From Synechococcaceae cyanobacterium (GTDB lineage: Bacteria; Cyanobacteriota; Cyanobacteriia; PCC-6307; Cyanobiaceae), in assembly GCA_947378425.1 (NCBI GenBank), contig CANCJV010000004.1:1-64000 (forward strand): a stretch of DNA of 64,000 bases, read 5' to 3'. The notes below the pieces were generated by a model. It saw only the letters and a program-made list of their open reading frames with translations. It was not told where the DNA came from and did no database searches. Position 1 is the stretch's first letter. Each line of letters starts with the position of its first letter. The position numbers and the translations under genes are program-made. Positions 18,595-27,744 of this stretch are shown here, piece after piece.

Positions 18595-21024
18595 TCATGG
18601 CCTCCGGCGCAGCAACGCCGCCCCCAGCGCGGCCAGCAACAGACCCAGGCCGCTCGCCAGCAGCACCAGCAGATTGAGCCAGGCCGGCAGGGGCACCAGG
18701 CCCAGCAGGCGCTGGAGCCCGGGCAGGTTGATCGTCAGCAGCCACAGCCCCAGGCCGATGCCGGCTCCCGCCGCCGTCAGGGCGCTGGGCCGCCCGGCAT
18801 TGAGCCAGACCAGGCCGCCGCTGGTCAGCAGCAGCAGGGCGAACACCAGGGTCCGCTCGATCGCCACACTCTCGCCAGCCCCTGCCAGGACCCCTCCGGA
18901 GGCCCAGCCATGCGCCTCCGACCAGGCCAACAGCCCTGCGGCAGCGAGCAGCACGGCTGTTCCCTGAATCACAGCCCGCTGCCAGAGCTGATGGCCGAAC
19001 AGGGGCGCGTCGGGCGGCCGCGGGGGAACCCGCATCAGGGCGGGCGCCGCCGGCAGGGCCTCGAACACCAGCGTGCAGGCCGGATCGATCACCAGATGCA
19101 GCAGGGCGATGTGCATCGGTAAGAGCAGCAGGGGCTGGCCCGGCAGCAGCAGCGGCAGCAGGCCAAGGGCTGCGATCGGCAGGTGAATCGCCAGGGTGTA
19201 ACCCAGGGCCCGATGCAGGTTGCTGTCCACTCGCCGCCCCAGGGCCAGGGCCTCCACCAAGGCGGCGAAGGTGTCATCGAGCAGCACCAGATCGGCGGCC
19301 TCCCGGGCCACGGCCGTGCCGCGGCGGCCCATGGCCACCCCGATGTCAGCGGCCTTGAGGGCTGGGGCGTCATTGACGCCGTCGCCGGTCATGGCCACCA
19401 CCTCGCCCCGCCGCTGCAGGGCCCGCACGAGGGCCAGCTTCTGCTGCGGCATCACCCTGGCGAAGATGTCAGTCCGCTCCGCCGCCAGCGCCAACTCGGC
19501 AGCCGTCATCGCCTCGAGAGCGTCGCCACAGAGCACAGGGCCAGCCGGCAGCCCGGCCTGATCGCCGATCGAGCGGGCGGTGATCGGCCCGTCGCCGGTG
19601 ATCATCACCACCCTCACGCCAGCGCCCTGGGCGGCCTGAATCGCGGCGGGCACCTCCGGCCGCAGGGGATCGGCCAGGCCGATCAGGCCCACCGGCGCGA
19701 AGGGCACGTCATGGAGCCGTTGCGGCGGCCCCTCAGCGGCGAGGCTGCGATGGCCGTCAGCGAGGGCTTCGCCATCGAAGCCCCGGGCCACCGCCAGCAC
19801 CCGCAGCCCCTGACCAGCCATGGCACTGACGGCGGCCAACAGCGCCTGGCGCTCGCCTTCGCCCAGATGGCAGAGATCGACGATCGCCTCCGGCGCCCCC
19901 TTGGCGGCCAGGCACCAGTTGCCCGAGCCGTCTTTCCAGAGGCGGGAGAACACCAGCAGATCGCTCTGCAGGGGGTATTCGCGCTCCAGGGGCCAATCGG
20001 GATGGAGGTGTTCCGTACCGCCGAGCTGGTCACTCGCCAGCCGTTGAATCGCCCGCTCCATGGCGTCCACCGGATCACCGCGGCTGGCCAGCACCGCCAG
20101 TTCCAGCAGCTGGTGCAACGGTTCGCTCAGGGGCTCGCCGGCCTGCCAGGAGGCCCGCTGCGGCCAGCTCAGCAGGCACTGCACCCCCATGCGGTTTTCG
20201 GTCAGGGTGCCGGTCTTGTCGACGGCGAGCACGGTGGCACTGCCGAGGCTCTCCACCGCCGCCGGCCAGCGGGCCAGGACGCCGATGCGGGCCAGACGCA
20301 AGGCCCCCAGGGCCAGGAACAGGCTCAGGACGACGGGAATTTCATTGGGCAGCACCGCCAGGGCCAGAGCCAGGGCGGCCAGCAGGGCCCGGGGCCAGTC
20401 GCCGCTGAGGCTTCCCTGGATCAGCGCCAGGCCAGCACAGAGGGCCAGGGCCAGCAGGGTCAGGCGGGCGGTGAGCCGGCGGGTGTGGCGTTGCAGGCGG
20501 GTGGGGGGTGGTTCCACCGTGGCCAGGCTGTGGCCGATCCGGCCCAGTTCGCTCGCCTCACCGATCGCCGTCACCGCGGCCCAACCCCGGCCACTCGTCA
20601 CCAGGGACCCGGCCAGAATCCGGCCATCGGGGGCTTCGCGGCTCACTGGCAGGGATTCGCCCGTGAGTAGCGATTCATCCAGCCACAACCCCACGGCCTG
20701 ATGGAGCGTGGCGTCGGCCGCCACCCGATCCCCCTCTTCCAGCCGCAGCAGATCCCCGAGCCGCAACTCCTCGGCCGCCAGGTCCAGTTCGACATCGCCG
20801 CGCCGCACCCGGGCCCTGGGCGCCGACAGCCGGGCCAGCTCAGCGAGGGCACGGTGGCTGCGCAGCTGCTGCAGACCGTCGAGCAGGCTGATCCCCGCCA
20901 CGAACCCCAGCAGGATCGAGGCATCCACCGGTTCGCCGATCAGGCCGTAGATCAGGGCGCAGGCCAGCAAGAGCAGATTGGTGGGCTCCAGCACGCCGAG
21001 GGTGGGCAGGCGCCGCTTGGCCAT
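18595..21024 (-). CDS. Cation-translocating P-type ATPase
   Basis: About 809 residues from ATG 21024. Ordered motifs: actuator-domain TGES at 121-124, phosphorylation site DKTGTLT with Asp269, KGAPE in the nucleotide-binding domain, and the hinge MTGDGVNDAPALK. Transmembrane helix 4 carries PNEIP at 226-230, where Ca/Mg-type pumps have PEGLP or similar and P1B metal pumps have CPC. There is no N-terminal metal-binding domain. This places it near the P2/P3-like pumps, but the ion cannot be assigned. It is spaced 1 base from the ABC gene upstream and 16 bases from crcB downstream. Confidence 0.88.
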   Translation of the reverse strand: MAKRRLPTLGVLEPTNLLLLACALIYGLIGEPVDASILLGFVAGISLLDGLQQLRSHRALAELARLSAPRARVRRGDVELDLAAEELRLGDLLRLEEGDRVAADATLHQAVGLWLDESLLTGESLPVSREAPDGRILAGSLVTSGRGWAAVTAIGEASELGRIGHSLATVEPPPTRLQRHTRRLTARLTLLALALCAGLALIQGSLSGDWPRALLAALALALAVLPNEIPVVLSLFLALGALRLARIGVLARWPAAVESLGSATVLAVDKTGTLTENRMGVQCLLSWPQRASWQAGEPLSEPLHQLLELAVLASRGDPVDAMERAIQRLASDQLGGTEHLHPDWPLEREYPLQSDLLVFSRLWKDGSGNWCLAAKGAPEAIVDLCHLGEGERQALLAAVSAMAGQGLRVLAVARGFDGEALADGHRSLAAEGPPQRLHDVPFAPVGLIGLADPLRPEVPAAIQAAQGAGVRVVMITGDGPITARSIGDQAGLPAGPVLCGDALEAMTAAELALAAERTDIFARVMPQQKLALVRALQRRGEVVAMTGDGVNDAPALKAADIGVAMGRRGTAVAREAADLVLLDDTFAALVEALALGRRVDSNLHRALGYTLAIHLPIAALGLLPLLLPGQPLLLLPMHIALLHLVIDPACTLVFEALPAAPALMRVPPRPPDAPLFGHQLWQRAVIQGTAVLLAAAGLLAWSEAHGWASGGVLAGAGESVAIERTLVFALLLLTSGGLVWLNAGRPSALTAAGAGIGLGLWLLTINLPGLQRLLGLVPLPAWLNLLVLLASGLGLLLAALGAALLRRRP

Positions 21025-21025
21025 C

Positions 21026-23167
21026 TCAGACCAGTGCCTCGAGCGACCAGCCGCCCTGGCCATCGAGCTGGAGCTGTCGCTGATGAAAGGCCCGCAGACT
21101 GCGGCGATGGCCAACGCTGATCAGGGTGCAGCCCCGGGCGATCAGATCGCCGTAGAGATGCGCTTCGCTGGCCAGATCGAGGGCGCTGGTGGCCTCGTCG
21201 AGCACCGCCAGGTTGGGCTGGTGGAGCAGCAGCCTGGCGAAGCCAAGCCGCTGTTGTTCGCCCCCCGAGAGCACCCGCGACCAGTCACTGATTTCGGCCA
21301 GATCGGGATGGCGTTGCTCCAGGGTCTGCAGCCGCACCTGACGCAGGATCGCGCGCAGCAGGCTGTCGTCGATGGCCTCGGCATCGGCAACTCCTGGAAA
21401 CAGGATCTGCTCCCGCAGGCTGCCCAGGGTCATGTAGGGAGCCTGGGGCAGCACCATCATCGCCAGGGCGTCGCTGCGCTCGATCGAGCCAGCGGCCGCC
21501 GGAGCCAGCTCACTCAACACCCGCAGCAGGCTGGTCTTGCCGCAGCCGCTGGGACCGGTGATCAACAGGCGATCCCCCGGCTCGATCACCAGATCAAGCT
21601 GGCGGATCAGGACCTCACCGCCGCCCCCCTGGGTCACGGTCAGGCCGTCGAGCCGCAACAGGGCAGACATTGCCCTGCCCGACGGGATCGCCGGATCGGC
21701 GGGGGCAGGGGCTGCGCCCAGCGCGACATCAGCGCGTCGTGTCTGGGCCGGGAGCTGCACCACCGGGAGCTCGGCTCTCGAGGCCAGGCTGCTCGGCGAC
21801 GGGCTGATGGCTGGCCGGTTGATCGGTGCCGGGGCGATCAGAGGGGGCTGGTGTCCCTGGGCATCAGGGGCCGGGTCGGCCAGGGTTTCGAGGCCATGGC
21901 CCACCACCTGGCTGAGGCTGCCGATCCGCTCGAGGCTGGCGAACAGGCCGGCGAAGCTGTCGGCTCGATCGATCAGGAAGGACAGGGACGACTGCACCTG
22001 GCTGAAGGCGATGCTCGCCACCGTGAGTTGCCCCAGGCTGACCCTGCCGGCGAAATACGCCACCGACAGGACCAGATAGGGAACGAACTGCATCAGAAAC
22101 GCATAGAGGCCGGTGCTCTGTTCGACCAGTGCCCGCCAGCGGATCAGGCGTTCGAGGTTGCTGAGCAGCCGCCCGAAGCGCCGGCGCAGCTCCAGGGCGA
22201 TCGGTTGTTCACCCCGGAAAAAGGCGATCTTTTCGGCGTTGTTGCGGATGTGGATCAACGCGAAGCGGAACTCGGCTTCCAGGGCCTGCTGGCGGAAGTT
22301 GAGGCCCGCCAGGCGGCGCACCAGCCTGACGATCACGCCATTGCCGATCAGGGTGGCGATCAGCAGGGTGAACACCAGAGTGTTGCTGATGCCGATCAAC
22401 ACCACGATGTAGGCGCCCAGCGACAGCAGCGAGGCACTGAAGCCAAACGCCAGATCCGTGGAGCTGGAGACGCTGCGCTGGATGTCTTCGGCGATCCGCT
22501 GATCGGGATTGTCAACCTGAGCCAGCAGTGGCCCCTCCGCCTCAAGGCGGTAATAGGTGAGCCCGCCCAGATAGCCCCGCTCCATCGAACTGGTGCTGGC
22601 ATCCCGCCAGGCCAGGGCGAAGCGCTGCTGACCGTAGGTGTTGAGGAACTGGATCGGCAGGGTGAGCAGGTAGATCACCACCAAGCCGATCGCCGTGCCC
22701 CAGAACGCACTGGCACTGCGGCGGTTGAGGGCGTCCATCACGGCGCCGTTGCCCTCGGTGAAGGCCACATCCACGGCGGTGGTGAGCACCAGCAGGCCCA
22801 GCAGCACCGCCAGCGCCAGCCAGCGGCGGCGCAGGGGCAAGGCCATGGCGCCCAGTTGCAGCAGCAGCAGCCCAAGGCTGAGGAACGTCAGCAGCAGGGC
22901 GATCAGCCAGTGCCTGTCCTGCACAAACAGATCCAGAGCCGGTTGCAGATAGGGAAAGGCGAGGCTGAGGCGATCCGGACCCAGGAGCGCCTGGGCCAAC
23001 AGGGTGAAGGCCCCCACCAGCAACGCCGCGGTTCCCAGGGCGGCGCCGGCCGTGCAGGGCAGGAGGCCCAGCCAGTGGCGCCAGCGGCGCTGCCGGGCCG
23101 GTGGCAGCAGAAAGCCATTGCTGAGGGCAGCGAAATCGCCGATGAAGCGGCTCAGGGAGTGGGTCAT
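21026..23167 (-). CDS. ABC transporter, fused permease/ATPase of the SbmA/YddA (ABCD-like) type
   Basis: 713 residues. The N-terminal half (about 1-420) has six or more transmembrane helices, with LNRRSASAFWGTAIGLVVIY and TYYRLEAEGPLLAQVDNPDQRIAEDI as in the ABC_membrane_2 family of SbmA, BacA and peroxisomal ABCD proteins. A Pro/Ala-rich linker (about 430-490) leads to an ATPase domain with Walker A TGPSGCGKTS, signature LSGGEQQRLG and Walker B LAVLDEATSALD. Cyanobacterial relatives are little characterised. The ATG overlaps the upstream stop by 4 bases. Confidence 0.87.
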   Translation of the reverse strand: MTHSLSRFIGDFAALSNGFLLPPARQRRWRHWLGLLPCTAGAALGTAALLVGAFTLLAQALLGPDRLSLAFPYLQPALDLFVQDRHWLIALLLTFLSLGLLLLQLGAMALPLRRRWLALAVLLGLLVLTTAVDVAFTEGNGAVMDALNRRSASAFWGTAIGLVVIYLLTLPIQFLNTYGQQRFALAWRDASTSSMERGYLGGLTYYRLEAEGPLLAQVDNPDQRIAEDIQRSVSSSTDLAFGFSASLLSLGAYIVVLIGISNTLVFTLLIATLIGNGVIVRLVRRLAGLNFRQQALEAEFRFALIHIRNNAEKIAFFRGEQPIALELRRRFGRLLSNLERLIRWRALVEQSTGLYAFLMQFVPYLVLSVAYFAGRVSLGQLTVASIAFSQVQSSLSFLIDRADSFAGLFASLERIGSLSQVVGHGLETLADPAPDAQGHQPPLIAPAPINRPAISPSPSSLASRAELPVVQLPAQTRRADVALGAAPAPADPAIPSGRAMSALLRLDGLTVTQGGGGEVLIRQLDLVIEPGDRLLITGPSGCGKTSLLRVLSELAPAAAGSIERSDALAMMVLPQAPYMTLGSLREQILFPGVADAEAIDDSLLRAILRQVRLQTLEQRHPDLAEISDWSRVLSGGEQQRLGFARLLLHQPNLAVLDEATSALDLASEAHLYGDLIARGCTLISVGHRRSLRAFHQRQLQLDGQGGWSLEALV

Positions 23168-23598
23168 CGGGGGCTGCCGCTGGCGGGTTCGGGCTCACCC
23201 CGCAGCCAGGCCGGACAGGCCTCGGCGAGCAGGCTGCGCTCAAGCGCATCGGCGCGGATGGCCAGGGAAGCACCGGTGAGGGTGTAGTAGATGAAGCCGA
23301 GACGATTGCGATAGAGCACCGGGTGGCTCGCCTTGAGCACCTGTTCGCTCTGCTGCCGGCAGTGGAGCAGGGCCCGGTAGTCCGTGGCCGGCTCGCCGGC
23401 ACCAGCCGCAGGCGGCGTTTGATTGGCATTGGCCTGCTCCGCCTGGCGTGTGAGCGGACCGCAGATCCGCTCCCGCACCTGGCGGACCAGGGTCAGCTCG
23501 GCAGCCATGGCCTGGGTCGCCAGCTCATCGCGTTCCAGGCGCAGGGCTCGACAGCGGCTGACCTCCAGAGCCAGCGCCGGCGAAGCGAGGGCCACCAC
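23164..23598 (-). CDS. Exported protein, unknown
   Basis: About 144 residues from GTG 23598. The N-terminus MVALASPALALEVSRC looks like the end of a signal peptide with an ALA cleavage site. The frame upstream is open and hydrophobic (PLAAALV) but offers no start codon, so the signal peptide may be short or use a rare start. The mature part is helical with four cysteines (SRCRALR, RICGPL, LLHCRQ, EACPAW). It leads the ABC/P-ATPase/crcB operon through a 4-base ATGA overlap. I do not recognise a family. Confidence 0.55.
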   Translation of the reverse strand: MVALASPALALEVSRCRALRLERDELATQAMAAELTLVRQVRERICGPLTRQAEQANANQTPPAAGAGEPATDYRALLHCRQQSEQVLKASHPVLYRNRLGFIYYTLTGASLAIRADALERSLLAEACPAWLRGEPEPASGSPR

Positions 23599-23780
23599 CA
23601 GGGCAGCGGCGAGGGGGGCGTAGCTGGGGCTCAGGGTCGCAGGGAGTCCCTGGCTGGCGCGGAAACGTTCGAGGCGTGGCCGATCGATGGCGAGAAGATG
23701 GCTGCGGGCCGACGCGATCGCCGGATGCCCAGGCTAGATCGATGCATCCGCCTAGATTTCGATCCGATCCAGAGGATGCT

Positions 23781-24383
23781 GTGACCAGGGCAACCGCGCT
23801 GCCCGCCGCCGAACGCCGCAGTCTGGCGGTGCAGGCGCTGCTGGAACTGGCGGCGGAGACGGCTCCCGATCAGATTTCGACGGCGGCGATCGCCGTGCGG
23901 ATGGGCACCAGCCATGCGGCCCTGTTCCGCCATTTCCCCAGCCGCGATGCCCTCTGGGCCGAATCGGTGCGCTGGGCCACGGGCCAGCTGGAACAACAGT
24001 TCGCCGCTCTCGCCGCCGAGGGCTGGGCCGATCCCTTGGCTGAGGTGGAGCAGATGCTGCTGCTCAATGCTGACTTCGTGTCGCTGCATCCAGGCCTGTT
24101 GCGCATGTTCTTCGCCGAAGTGCAGCGGCCCCAGGCGAGCCCGGCCCGCCAGGAGTGCCAGGCTTTCATGGCCCATTTCCGCCAGCGGCTCTTTGACCTG
24201 CTGACGGCCGCTGACGAGCGGGGGATGCTGCGCTCTCCCCTGCCGGCGGCGGCCCTGGCCAATGTGTTGCTGGCCTGCTGCGAGGGGTTGATGCTGCAGG
24301 GCCTGGTCCACGAGTCTCTCGAAGATCTCGCGAGCCGAACCCGCGAGGCCCTGCCCCTGCTGTTGCCGCGTCCAGCCGGCTGA
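23781..24383 (+). CDS. TetR-family transcriptional regulator
   Basis: N-terminal TetR DNA-binding domain: AVQALLELAAETAPDQISTAAIAVRMG then the recognition helix SHAALFRHFPSRDALW, residues about 14-60. A 140-residue ligand/dimer domain follows. GTG 23781 places the start just before the domain; ATG 23742 is the alternative. It is divergent from the exported-protein/ABC operon and convergent with the EmrAB-like pair, so either could be its target. Confidence 0.85.
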   Translation: MTRATALPAAERRSLAVQALLELAAETAPDQISTAAIAVRMGTSHAALFRHFPSRDALWAESVRWATGQLEQQFAALAAEGWADPLAEVEQMLLLNADFVSLHPGLLRMFFAEVQRPQASPARQECQAFMAHFRQRLFDLLTAADERGMLRSPLPAAALANVLLACCEGLMLQGLVHESLEDLASRTREALPLLLPRPAG

Positions 24384-24483
24384 CTGGAGGCCCCAACTCC
24401 CTCGCTCAGCAAACTGCTCTGCCGTTGCGCTGTTGACTCGGCCCTGCCTCAGGCCCTCCTGTCGGTTGCTCTCGGGGACTCGC

Positions 24484-26106
24484 TCAATGACCCGGAGCGG
24501 ATCGTGCCGGCTCCGGACGACCGAGCAGCAACACCAGAGGAATCGCCAGCAGGAACACCAGGGCCACCAGGTGGAAGACATCGCCGAAGGCCAGCAGGGC
24601 GGCCTGCAGATCCACCTGGCGGCTGACGATTTCCAGGGCCTGCTGATCGCCTTCACCGCGCATCATCCCCCGCATCGCCAGGAATTGGCGCAGCAGAAAA
24701 AGATGCTGCTGCAGCTGGGGATTGGTGCTGCCCAGGTGTTCCAGCAACTGGGCCCGATGCACGGCCCGCTGGTGATCGAGCACCACGGTGAGCACGGCGA
24801 TGCCGAAGGTGCCACCGAGCTGACGGGTGAGGTTGTAGAAGCCGCTGCCCGAGCCCACATCGTGCTTGGGCAGGGGCCCGAGGGTGGCGAGGCTCAGCGG
24901 CAGGAACATCATCACCGTGGTGGAGCCCCGCATGATCAGAGGCCAGAACAGGCTGCGCTCGCCGGTATCCGGTCCGATCGTCGCCAGGCTGGTCATGGTG
25001 AGCACCATCAGCAGGGCCCCCACGGCGATCAGCAGGCGCGGGTCGAAGCGGTTGATCACCTTGCCCAGCAGCGCCATCGTCACCGCCGAGGCCAGGGCCC
25101 CCGGCAACATCAGCAGGCCCGTCTGGGTGGCGGTGTAACCCAGCACCGACTGGGCAAAGATCGGCACCACGAACACCGTGCCGTAGAGACCGATTCCCAG
25201 CACGAACGAGAACACACTGCCGGCGGCCAGGGAACGATGGCGCAGCACCCGCAGATCCACCGCCGGATTGAGGCTGCGCAGTTCCCACCAGACAAACAGA
25301 GGCAGGCCGATCGCCGCCATCAGGGCCAGTTGTCGGATGCCCTGGTTCTCGAACCAGTCGTATTGATGGCCCTGTTCGAGCACCAGCTGCAGGCTGCCCA
25401 GGCTGATGGCCATCAGCGCAATGCCGGACCAGTCAATGCGACCGGAGTAACGGCCGGCGGGATCCGGGGGCTGATCCGGATCCATGAACGCCAGAGCCAT
25501 CAGCACCGTGAGCAGGCCGAAGGGCACATTGATGAAAAAGATCCAGCGCCAGCCCAGACCATCGGTGAGCAGGCCCCCCAGGGTCGGGCCCAGGGCCGGG
25601 CCGGCAAGCACGACGATGCCGAACACCGCCTGACCAACGCCCTGCAGGGACTTGGGCACCGTGCGAAAGATGATCGCCTGGGCCTTGGGCAGCAGGCCGC
25701 CGCCCAGGAGCCCTTGCAGGATGCGGGAGAGCACCAGCACGGTGAGATTCGGGGCCAGCCCACAGAGCACCGAAGCGCCGGTGAAGCCCAGCAGGCAGAA
25801 GACGAAATAGTTGCGCTGACCGAACAGCTCTCCAAGCCATTCGCTCAGCGGAATCATGATCACGCTGGCCATGGCGTAGCCGGTGACCACCCAGCCCACT
25901 TCCGCCAGGGTGGCGCCGAGATTGGCCTGGATCTGGATCAGCGCCACGTTGGTGATGCTGACGTCGATGATCTCCAGCAGGGCCCCGATCGAGGCCGTGA
26001 GGACGATCAACCACTGGCGCAGGGTGAGGGTGCTAGGTGACTCCGCCGGGCCCACCTCCAACGCCGTACCAGGCGACGCCGTGCCCTTCAGCCCCGCGCC
26101 GCTCAT
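24484..26106 (-). CDS. DHA2-family drug:H+ antiporter (EmrB-like)
   Basis: 540 residues with the 14-helix layout of DHA2 major facilitators. Motifs: LLEIIDVSITNVAL in helix 1 (D-x-x-x-x-N-V-A-L), GWVVTGYAMASVIMIPLSEWLGE covering helix 2 and motif A, and the motif C region GPALGPTLGGLL in helix 5. It is coupled by a 4-base ATGA overlap to the upstream adaptor gene. Together with the adaptor it would form an EmrAB-type efflux system; no TolC-like channel gene is nearby. Confidence 0.9.
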   Translation of the reverse strand: MSGAGLKGTASPGTALEVGPAESPSTLTLRQWLIVLTASIGALLEIIDVSITNVALIQIQANLGATLAEVGWVVTGYAMASVIMIPLSEWLGELFGQRNYFVFCLLGFTGASVLCGLAPNLTVLVLSRILQGLLGGGLLPKAQAIIFRTVPKSLQGVGQAVFGIVVLAGPALGPTLGGLLTDGLGWRWIFFINVPFGLLTVLMALAFMDPDQPPDPAGRYSGRIDWSGIALMAISLGSLQLVLEQGHQYDWFENQGIRQLALMAAIGLPLFVWWELRSLNPAVDLRVLRHRSLAAGSVFSFVLGIGLYGTVFVVPIFAQSVLGYTATQTGLLMLPGALASAVTMALLGKVINRFDPRLLIAVGALLMVLTMTSLATIGPDTGERSLFWPLIMRGSTTVMMFLPLSLATLGPLPKHDVGSGSGFYNLTRQLGGTFGIAVLTVVLDHQRAVHRAQLLEHLGSTNPQLQQHLFLLRQFLAMRGMMRGEGDQQALEIVSRQVDLQAALLAFGDVFHLVALVFLLAIPLVLLLGRPEPARSAPGH

Positions 26107-27308
26107 CGATGATGCACGCGCACATTGGCGGAGAGACCGGGCACCAGCTTGACCTTGATGGCCGGATCGATGCGGGGATCGAGGGCAATGCGGGCGGTGA
26201 CCCGCTGCACCACCTTGGTGAAGTTGCCGGTGGCGTTTTCCGGCGGCAACAAGGCGAAGCGGGCCCCCGAGGCCGGCGCGATGCTCACCACCCTTCCCTG
26301 CAGCACCCGACCAGGGAAGGCATCGATGCGCACTTCAGCCTCCTGGCCGGGATAGAGGGCGTCCAGCTGGGTTTCCTTGAAATTGGCCTCCACCCAGGGG
26401 GTGCTGCCCACCAGGGTCATCAGCGGCTCGCCCGGCTGCACCTGCCGACCCGGTTCGGCACTGCGGGCCCCGACCCGGCCGGGCGATGGCGCCACGATCT
26501 GGGCGTAGGACAGCTCAAGCCGGGCCCGGGCCAGGGCGGCGGCGGCCTGCTGCACCTTGGCGGCGGCAGCCCCTGCTTTCTGCACATCGACACCCACCTG
26601 GCTGAGACTTGCCTGGGCGCTCTGACGACTGGCGCGACTGCTGGTGAAATCCCCCTGAGCTTTGAGGAACGTCGCCCGGGCGCGGTCCGCCTCCTGCTGG
26701 GAGACACCGCCTTCGCGCACCAGAGATTCCAGCCGCTGAAGATCGGCGGCGGCCCTGGCCAGTTCGCCGCTGGCGATCTGCTGGGCAGCGAGGGCCTCGT
26801 TGCCGGCCGCATCGGCGCGGCTGGCGGTGGAGCCGGCCTGGGCGCGCATCGCCTGGGCCTCCCGTTCGGCTGCCACCAGATCGGCCTGGGCCTGCAGCAA
26901 TCGTGCCCGCGAATCCCTGGGGTCGAGCAGCACCAGCAGATCCCCCGGCTTCACCTCCTGGTTGTCCTGCACGGGCACCCGCACGATCATGCCGGCGACG
27001 CGGCTGGAGATCTCGGTGAGATCGGCCTGCAGCTGAGCGTTGTCGGTCTCTTCGAGGCCCCAGTGGCTGACCACCCAGCCCCCGATGCCACCGGCGGCGA
27101 GCAGGCCAAGAACAGCCAGCAGAATCTTGCGGCCCTGGGGATTGCCGCCCGGACGCTGGGGATGGATCGGAGTTGCAGATCCTGAGCCAGTTTCGATCCG
27201 GCTGGCCCGCTCTGTCATGGCACCCTGCCCCTTTCCATTCACGGCTTCGGCCACGGTCTGCTGATCTGCATTGCCCTGCTGCATCCCCTCGGCGGCTGAG
27301 GACCCCAT
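26103..27308 (-). CDS. HlyD/EmrA-family membrane fusion protein
   Basis: Adaptor partner of the DHA2 transporter. One membrane anchor (ILLAVLGLLAAGGIGGWVV) is followed by lipoyl half ISSRVAGMIVRVPVQDNQEV, a long alpha-hairpin (about residues 105-235), the second lipoyl half IVAPSPGRVGARSAEPG, and a beta-barrel with VEANFKETQL, a hallmark of EmrA-type adaptors. ATG 27308 is chosen; GTG 27329 is an alternative start 21 bases upstream, inside an imperfect inverted repeat (GTGAG...CTCAC). Confidence 0.88.
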   Translation of the reverse strand: MGSSAAEGMQQGNADQQTVAEAVNGKGQGAMTERASRIETGSGSATPIHPQRPGGNPQGRKILLAVLGLLAAGGIGGWVVSHWGLEETDNAQLQADLTEISSRVAGMIVRVPVQDNQEVKPGDLLVLLDPRDSRARLLQAQADLVAAEREAQAMRAQAGSTASRADAAGNEALAAQQIASGELARAAADLQRLESLVREGGVSQQEADRARATFLKAQGDFTSSRASRQSAQASLSQVGVDVQKAGAAAAKVQQAAAALARARLELSYAQIVAPSPGRVGARSAEPGRQVQPGEPLMTLVGSTPWVEANFKETQLDALYPGQEAEVRIDAFPGRVLQGRVVSIAPASGARFALLPPENATGNFTKVVQRVTARIALDPRIDPAIKVKLVPGLSANVRVHHR

Positions 27309-27744
27309 CGAAAGTGAGTACCTGCTCACAGCATCGTAGGTGGCACCCCTGGCCAGGCCTGGCCCAGCTCACCACATTCCTTTGAGCTGGCGGCCCCTTC
27401 ACGGCTGCTTCAGGTCCCGGCCGCTCAGACCATCCGCCGCTTCGCCCTGGTGTCAACGCTGGAACTTTGGAGAGGCTTCTCAGCCCTGTCCAGGCCCCTC
27501 GCGATCTCTGCACTTCACGCGGCGGATTTGCGCCGAATGGCCTTGGCGGCCGCAGCAGTGCGTAGTCAGCTGCTATCAAGACACCGGATTCAGCGCGATT
27601 CCTAGCCAGCGTCACCCAGGAATTGGTGGGAGATCGAAATGCTCAGGCTGAATCCCATTCCGTTGTTGGCCAGTCTTTGCAATTCCACGATTGTGATTCG
27701 CAGCCTGTTGAATGACTCCTGCTTGATTCGCCCCTGCCTGAATC
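27309..27744. other. Divergent promoter region
   Basis: About 435 bases between the efflux operon (minus) and the outer-membrane-like gene (plus). It has a small inverted repeat GTGAG-N6-CTCAC at 27314-27329, just at the efflux start, which could be a regulator site. No gene is supported; short frames here have no family features. Confidence 0.4.

Noticed and set aside
18600-26100. Very long open frames on the strand opposite to the ABC, ATPase and MFS genes (up to 769 residues)
   Set aside because: They are shadows of GC-rich genes: composition is dominated by Gln, Gly, His and Arg, with no family motifs, and the opposite strand holds complete catalytic motifs.
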